A stretch of DNA of 43,151 nucleotides from an uncultured Collinsella sp. (GTDB lineage Bacteria > Actinomycetota > Coriobacteriia > Coriobacteriales > Coriobacteriaceae): contig CABUNJ010000022.1 in NCBI GenBank assembly GCA_902492935.1, positions 1 to 43,151 on the forward strand, in the 5' to 3' direction. Positions 40,956 through 43,151 of the stretch are shown in pieces (position 1 is the stretch's first letter; each line of letters opens with the position of its first letter). The notes below the pieces were generated by a model. The model made no database searches. It worked only from the letters and a program-made list of their open reading frames with translations, and had not been told where the DNA came from. The translations under genes and the position numbers were made by a program.

Positions 40956-42647
40956 TTAAAGCACCATCTGCATGGCCGTTGCCTTGGAGCGTGCTTCGCG
41001 AATCTCGTCCTCGGTAAGGCCGCCCTTGACCTCGACCTCGACCTCACAAGACTGACCAGACGTAGGCTCCACGGCACGAACGTCGAGGATACCCTGCTCG
41101 CTCAAAATAAACGTCACGTCAATAGGAGAACCCTTAGGCAGGTTGGTGCCCGAAAGATCGATGGAAGCGGACGCAAGGGCGTCACGATCCTTCTCGACCT
41201 TCTCCTGCTCGGCATCGTTCTCATAGACCTGAACGAGAACGGACGTCTGTCCAGCCTCGGACGTACCAAAGCGCTGGGTGTTTTCGTAAGCGCCCTTCTC
41301 GGGATCAATCTTCTGGTTCTTAAGAATCAGGTTGAAGATACAGGGGGTACCCGAGTCATCCAGCGCTTCGACGCCATAGCTCTTCGACGTGACAACGGAG
41401 ATCTTGATTGCCGAAGCGGCGTCCTCGGGATTAACGAACGTCATAGCCAGGTTGTTAGCGCCAACGTTCTGCTGCTGCTTAACTTCCTGCGTCTGCTGGT
41501 CGACAACCTCAACCGTCTCCTCGGAAGTGCCCTCCTGCTCGGCCTTGTGATACAGCATGCTGGCGAGCTGGGCGGCATAGCGGGCAGCGCCCTTTGCCAC
41601 GGCCTCATCGGGATCGTTAATAGCCTGCTCAAGGTCGGGGAACTCCTGCTTGAGACGGTCGGCAACCTGACGCATACGCGTAGAGCCACCCACGAGCAAA
41701 ATCTTGGTGGGGTTATGGCCCTTAGCCTTAGCGCCATCCAAACAGGTACGCATGATGTCGATGGTGCGGGAGAGCAAATCGGACGTCATGTCGTTAAAGT
41801 CATCGATGGTGAGGCTGATTTTTTGGGGGCGACCCGTAAAGTTCAGAACCGCGTTGGCGCTGTCCTTAGACGTAAGGGCAAACTTGAGCTTCTCGGCTTC
41901 GCCCTGGAGCTGCTGGTCGGCATACTCGTCAAACACGTCCTCGTCAGCGCCCGTCTTATCGCAGAACTCATCCTTGAGGTACGCAACGATAGCGGCATCC
42001 CAGTCGCCGCCACCCAGGTTTTTATCACCCTGGTTGCAGACGACCTCGATATTCTTAGAGCCATCGCCGTGACTGAACGAAACCGCGGAGACATCAAAGG
42101 TACCACCGCCCAAGTCGTAGACGATAACGTCCTCGTCCTTATCGCTCTTGTCGCAGCCATAGTTAATAGCGGCAGCAACAGGCTCCTGCACCGTACCGTA
42201 CACATTGAGGCCGGCGATCTTTGCCGCAGCAAGTGTAGCCTGCGTCTCGGCATCGCCAAAGTAGGCAGGAACGGTAATTACGCAGCCATCGTAGCCCATG
42301 GGCATGTTCTGAGAAGCATCGAAGGTGAGCTTCTTGAGCACATAGGCAGAAATCTGCTCGGGAGAGTAAGCCTCGCCGTCAACGGTGATGGCGACGGGAT
42401 TGTCGCCGATGATGCGCTTAACAAAGGACGCCGTGTAATCCGGGTCAATCAGAGCATTGTCCTTGGCAGGCTGACCCACGTCGTACTTGGAGGGGTCATC
42501 CGGATCAAAGTGCACCACAGAGGGCGTGGTGTTGGAGCCCTCGGAGTTCTTGACTACCACCGGGTTACCCGTCTCGTCGATGTAAGAGAGGCAAGAGTAG
42601 GTGGTACCCAGGTCGATGCCGATTACCGTTGTCTTCTCGTCACTCAT
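40956..42647 (-). CDS. DnaK-like Hsp70, shortened C-terminus
   Basis: 563 residues, shorter than ordinary DnaK (about 610-640). The nucleotide-binding domain is complete: GIDLGTTYSCLSYI, VITVPAYFGDAETQATLAAA, IVYDLGGGTFDVSAV and LLVGGSTRMRQVA. A linker rich in Gln and Glu (TVEVVDQQTQEVKQQQN) replaces the usual short one. The beta substrate domain follows to about 540 (KGSPIDVTFILSEQGILDVRA). Only a stub of the helical lid remains, ending MQMVL without the EEVD-like tail. It lies between the GrpE-like gene and the Hsp70-vWA gene and is probably a dedicated chaperone of this cluster, not the housekeeping DnaK. AAGGAAGG precedes ATG 42647. Confidence 0.94.
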   Translation of the reverse strand: MSDEKTTVIGIDLGTTYSCLSYIDETGNPVVVKNSEGSNTTPSVVHFDPDDPSKYDVGQPAKDNALIDPDYTASFVKRIIGDNPVAITVDGEAYSPEQISAYVLKKLTFDASQNMPMGYDGCVITVPAYFGDAETQATLAAAKIAGLNVYGTVQEPVAAAINYGCDKSDKDEDVIVYDLGGGTFDVSAVSFSHGDGSKNIEVVCNQGDKNLGGGDWDAAIVAYLKDEFCDKTGADEDVFDEYADQQLQGEAEKLKFALTSKDSANAVLNFTGRPQKISLTIDDFNDMTSDLLSRTIDIMRTCLDGAKAKGHNPTKILLVGGSTRMRQVADRLKQEFPDLEQAINDPDEAVAKGAARYAAQLASMLYHKAEQEGTSEETVEVVDQQTQEVKQQQNVGANNLAMTFVNPEDAASAIKISVVTSKSYGVEALDDSGTPCIFNLILKNQKIDPEKGAYENTQRFGTSEAGQTSVLVQVYENDAEQEKVEKDRDALASASIDLSGTNLPKGSPIDVTFILSEQGILDVRAVEPTSGQSCEVEVEVKGGLTEDEIREARSKATAMQMVL

Positions 42648-42690
42648 GATTATTTCCTTCCTTTAATGGTGACTAGGCTGAATGAGACGA

Positions 42691-43151
42691 TTAAGCTCCT
42701 GCCTGCTCGTCGTCTTTGTCTGATTGCTGTTCGGGCTCGACAAAGCCCTTTTTATACGTATACGCGCGGACATATGCCAGATCGAGAACGGACCCCGAAA
42801 GCTCGTATCCCGGAGAAAGGACTTCGATAATGACACCGCGTTTTTCTGGGTCGCCCGTTAAGGTGCGTGGCATAGCCAGCGTATGACGACCACTTTCAAA
42901 CCGATCTCCCGGTTCAGGCGCAAACGAGGTGACGCCAAAATCGCAAAGAACCTCAACGAGCATGTCGCGATAGACGGAGAGATCCTCCGCCTGCTGCTGA
43001 GCCGCATCCCCCTCAACGGTGCCAAGATAGGCTAGCGTCTTGTTCATGGCATCAACCACCGACGTCACGCGCTTAAGCAGGGGCGTGGTGATTTTTGGCT
43101 CTTCGGTGGTTTCTGTGGGAGAGATTCCGGCATAGGCCCAGCTCAGCGGGC
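42691..43151 (-). CDS. GrpE-like nucleotide exchange factor, cut by the window edge
   Basis: The visible part has 152 residues and no start; the frame is open to the edge, so the gene continues outside. The C-terminal portion has the GrpE beta-domain pattern: EVLCDFGVTSFAPEPGDRF (matching the usual Gv...P.Ge.FDP), then RGVIIEVLSPGYELSGSVLD (matching ViEVlq.GY.l..rVLr). GrpE proteins release ADP from Hsp70, which fits the Hsp70 gene 43 bp downstream. It is followed by an acidic tail (EPEQQSDKDDEQAGA). GTG 43068 is unlikely to be the start because coding sequence continues upstream. Bases 43097-43151 are repeated inverted at the left end of the window. Confidence 0.78.
   Translation of the reverse strand, partial: PLSWAYAGISPTETTEEPKITTPLLKRVTSVVDAMNKTLAYLGTVEGDAAQQQAEDLSVYRDMLVEVLCDFGVTSFAPEPGDRFESGRHTLAMPRTLTGDPEKRGVIIEVLSPGYELSGSVLDLAYVRAYTYKKGFVEPEQQSDKDDEQAGA
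43097..43151 (-). repeat. Right copy of the 55-bp terminal inverted repeat
   Basis: Exact reverse complement of 1-55. It lies inside the GrpE-like coding sequence. Confidence 0.95.

Noticed and set aside
40956..42647. Housekeeping dnaK-grpE-dnaJ-hspR heat-shock operon
   Set aside because: The Hsp70 has a truncated lid, the next gene is an Hsp70-vWA fusion, and no dnaJ, hspR or HAIR/CIRCE sequence is visible.

Overview
The window looks like a chromosomal contig from a high-GC anaerobic gut actinobacterium of the class Coriobacteriia, most likely Collinsella or a close relative. This rests on GC-rich coding sequence, a multi-cofactor [FeFe]-hydrogenase operon, the mix of metabolic genes, and many intergenic hairpin repeats. 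The genus is inferred, not proven by a marker gene. No rRNA, tRNA, CRISPR array, integrase or transposase was seen.

Left part (1-22.6 kb), mostly ordinary chromosome. In order: a phage-holin-IV/YvlD-like membrane protein; an Rrf2 regulator divergent from cysteine synthase (cysK); mnmA; a HipA-type kinase gene sitting between two near-identical long hairpins; an M42 aminopeptidase; an iron alcohol dehydrogenase; a DUF1275 membrane protein; a YgiQ-type radical SAM protein; a CPBP membrane protease; an orphan RelB/DinJ-like antitoxin between 31-bp direct repeats; and a minus-strand operon (18735 to 12657) encoding a NuoF-tail/GltD-like oxidoreductase, an [FeFe] hydrogenase, a lipoprotein substrate-binding protein and a fused ABC permease-ATPase. 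A DEAD-box helicase with a very long basic RGG tail and a GNAT acetyltransferase follow. Several families of palindromic intergenic repeats are interspersed.

Right part (22.6-43.15 kb), the unusual part. A long minus-strand gene train enters from the right edge: GrpE-like protein (cut by the edge), DnaK-like Hsp70, Hsp70 fused to a vWA domain, a 1007-residue zinc-ribbon/Fn3 protein, a zinc-finger P-loop GTPase (DO-GTPase2-like), a GAP1-like GTPase-associated protein, a small MGLF protein, a small membrane protein and an internally duplicated zinc-ribbon protein. Next to it lie a membrane-anchored Ser/Thr kinase overlapping an FHA-domain gene, another large zinc-ribbon protein, and two small plus-strand genes. 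Five copies of the palindrome GTTGCGCAAC lie 60-95 bp upstream of start codons in this part and nowhere else that I found, which suggests one regulon. My reading is a multi-component stress or conflict system joining chaperone ATPases, a GTPase pair and Thr-phosphorylation signalling. Individual families are known, but I do not recognise this combination. Its function is unproven.

The two window ends are exact 55-bp inverted copies of each other. This is most simply an assembly-graph boundary, but an invertible or duplicated sequence is possible.
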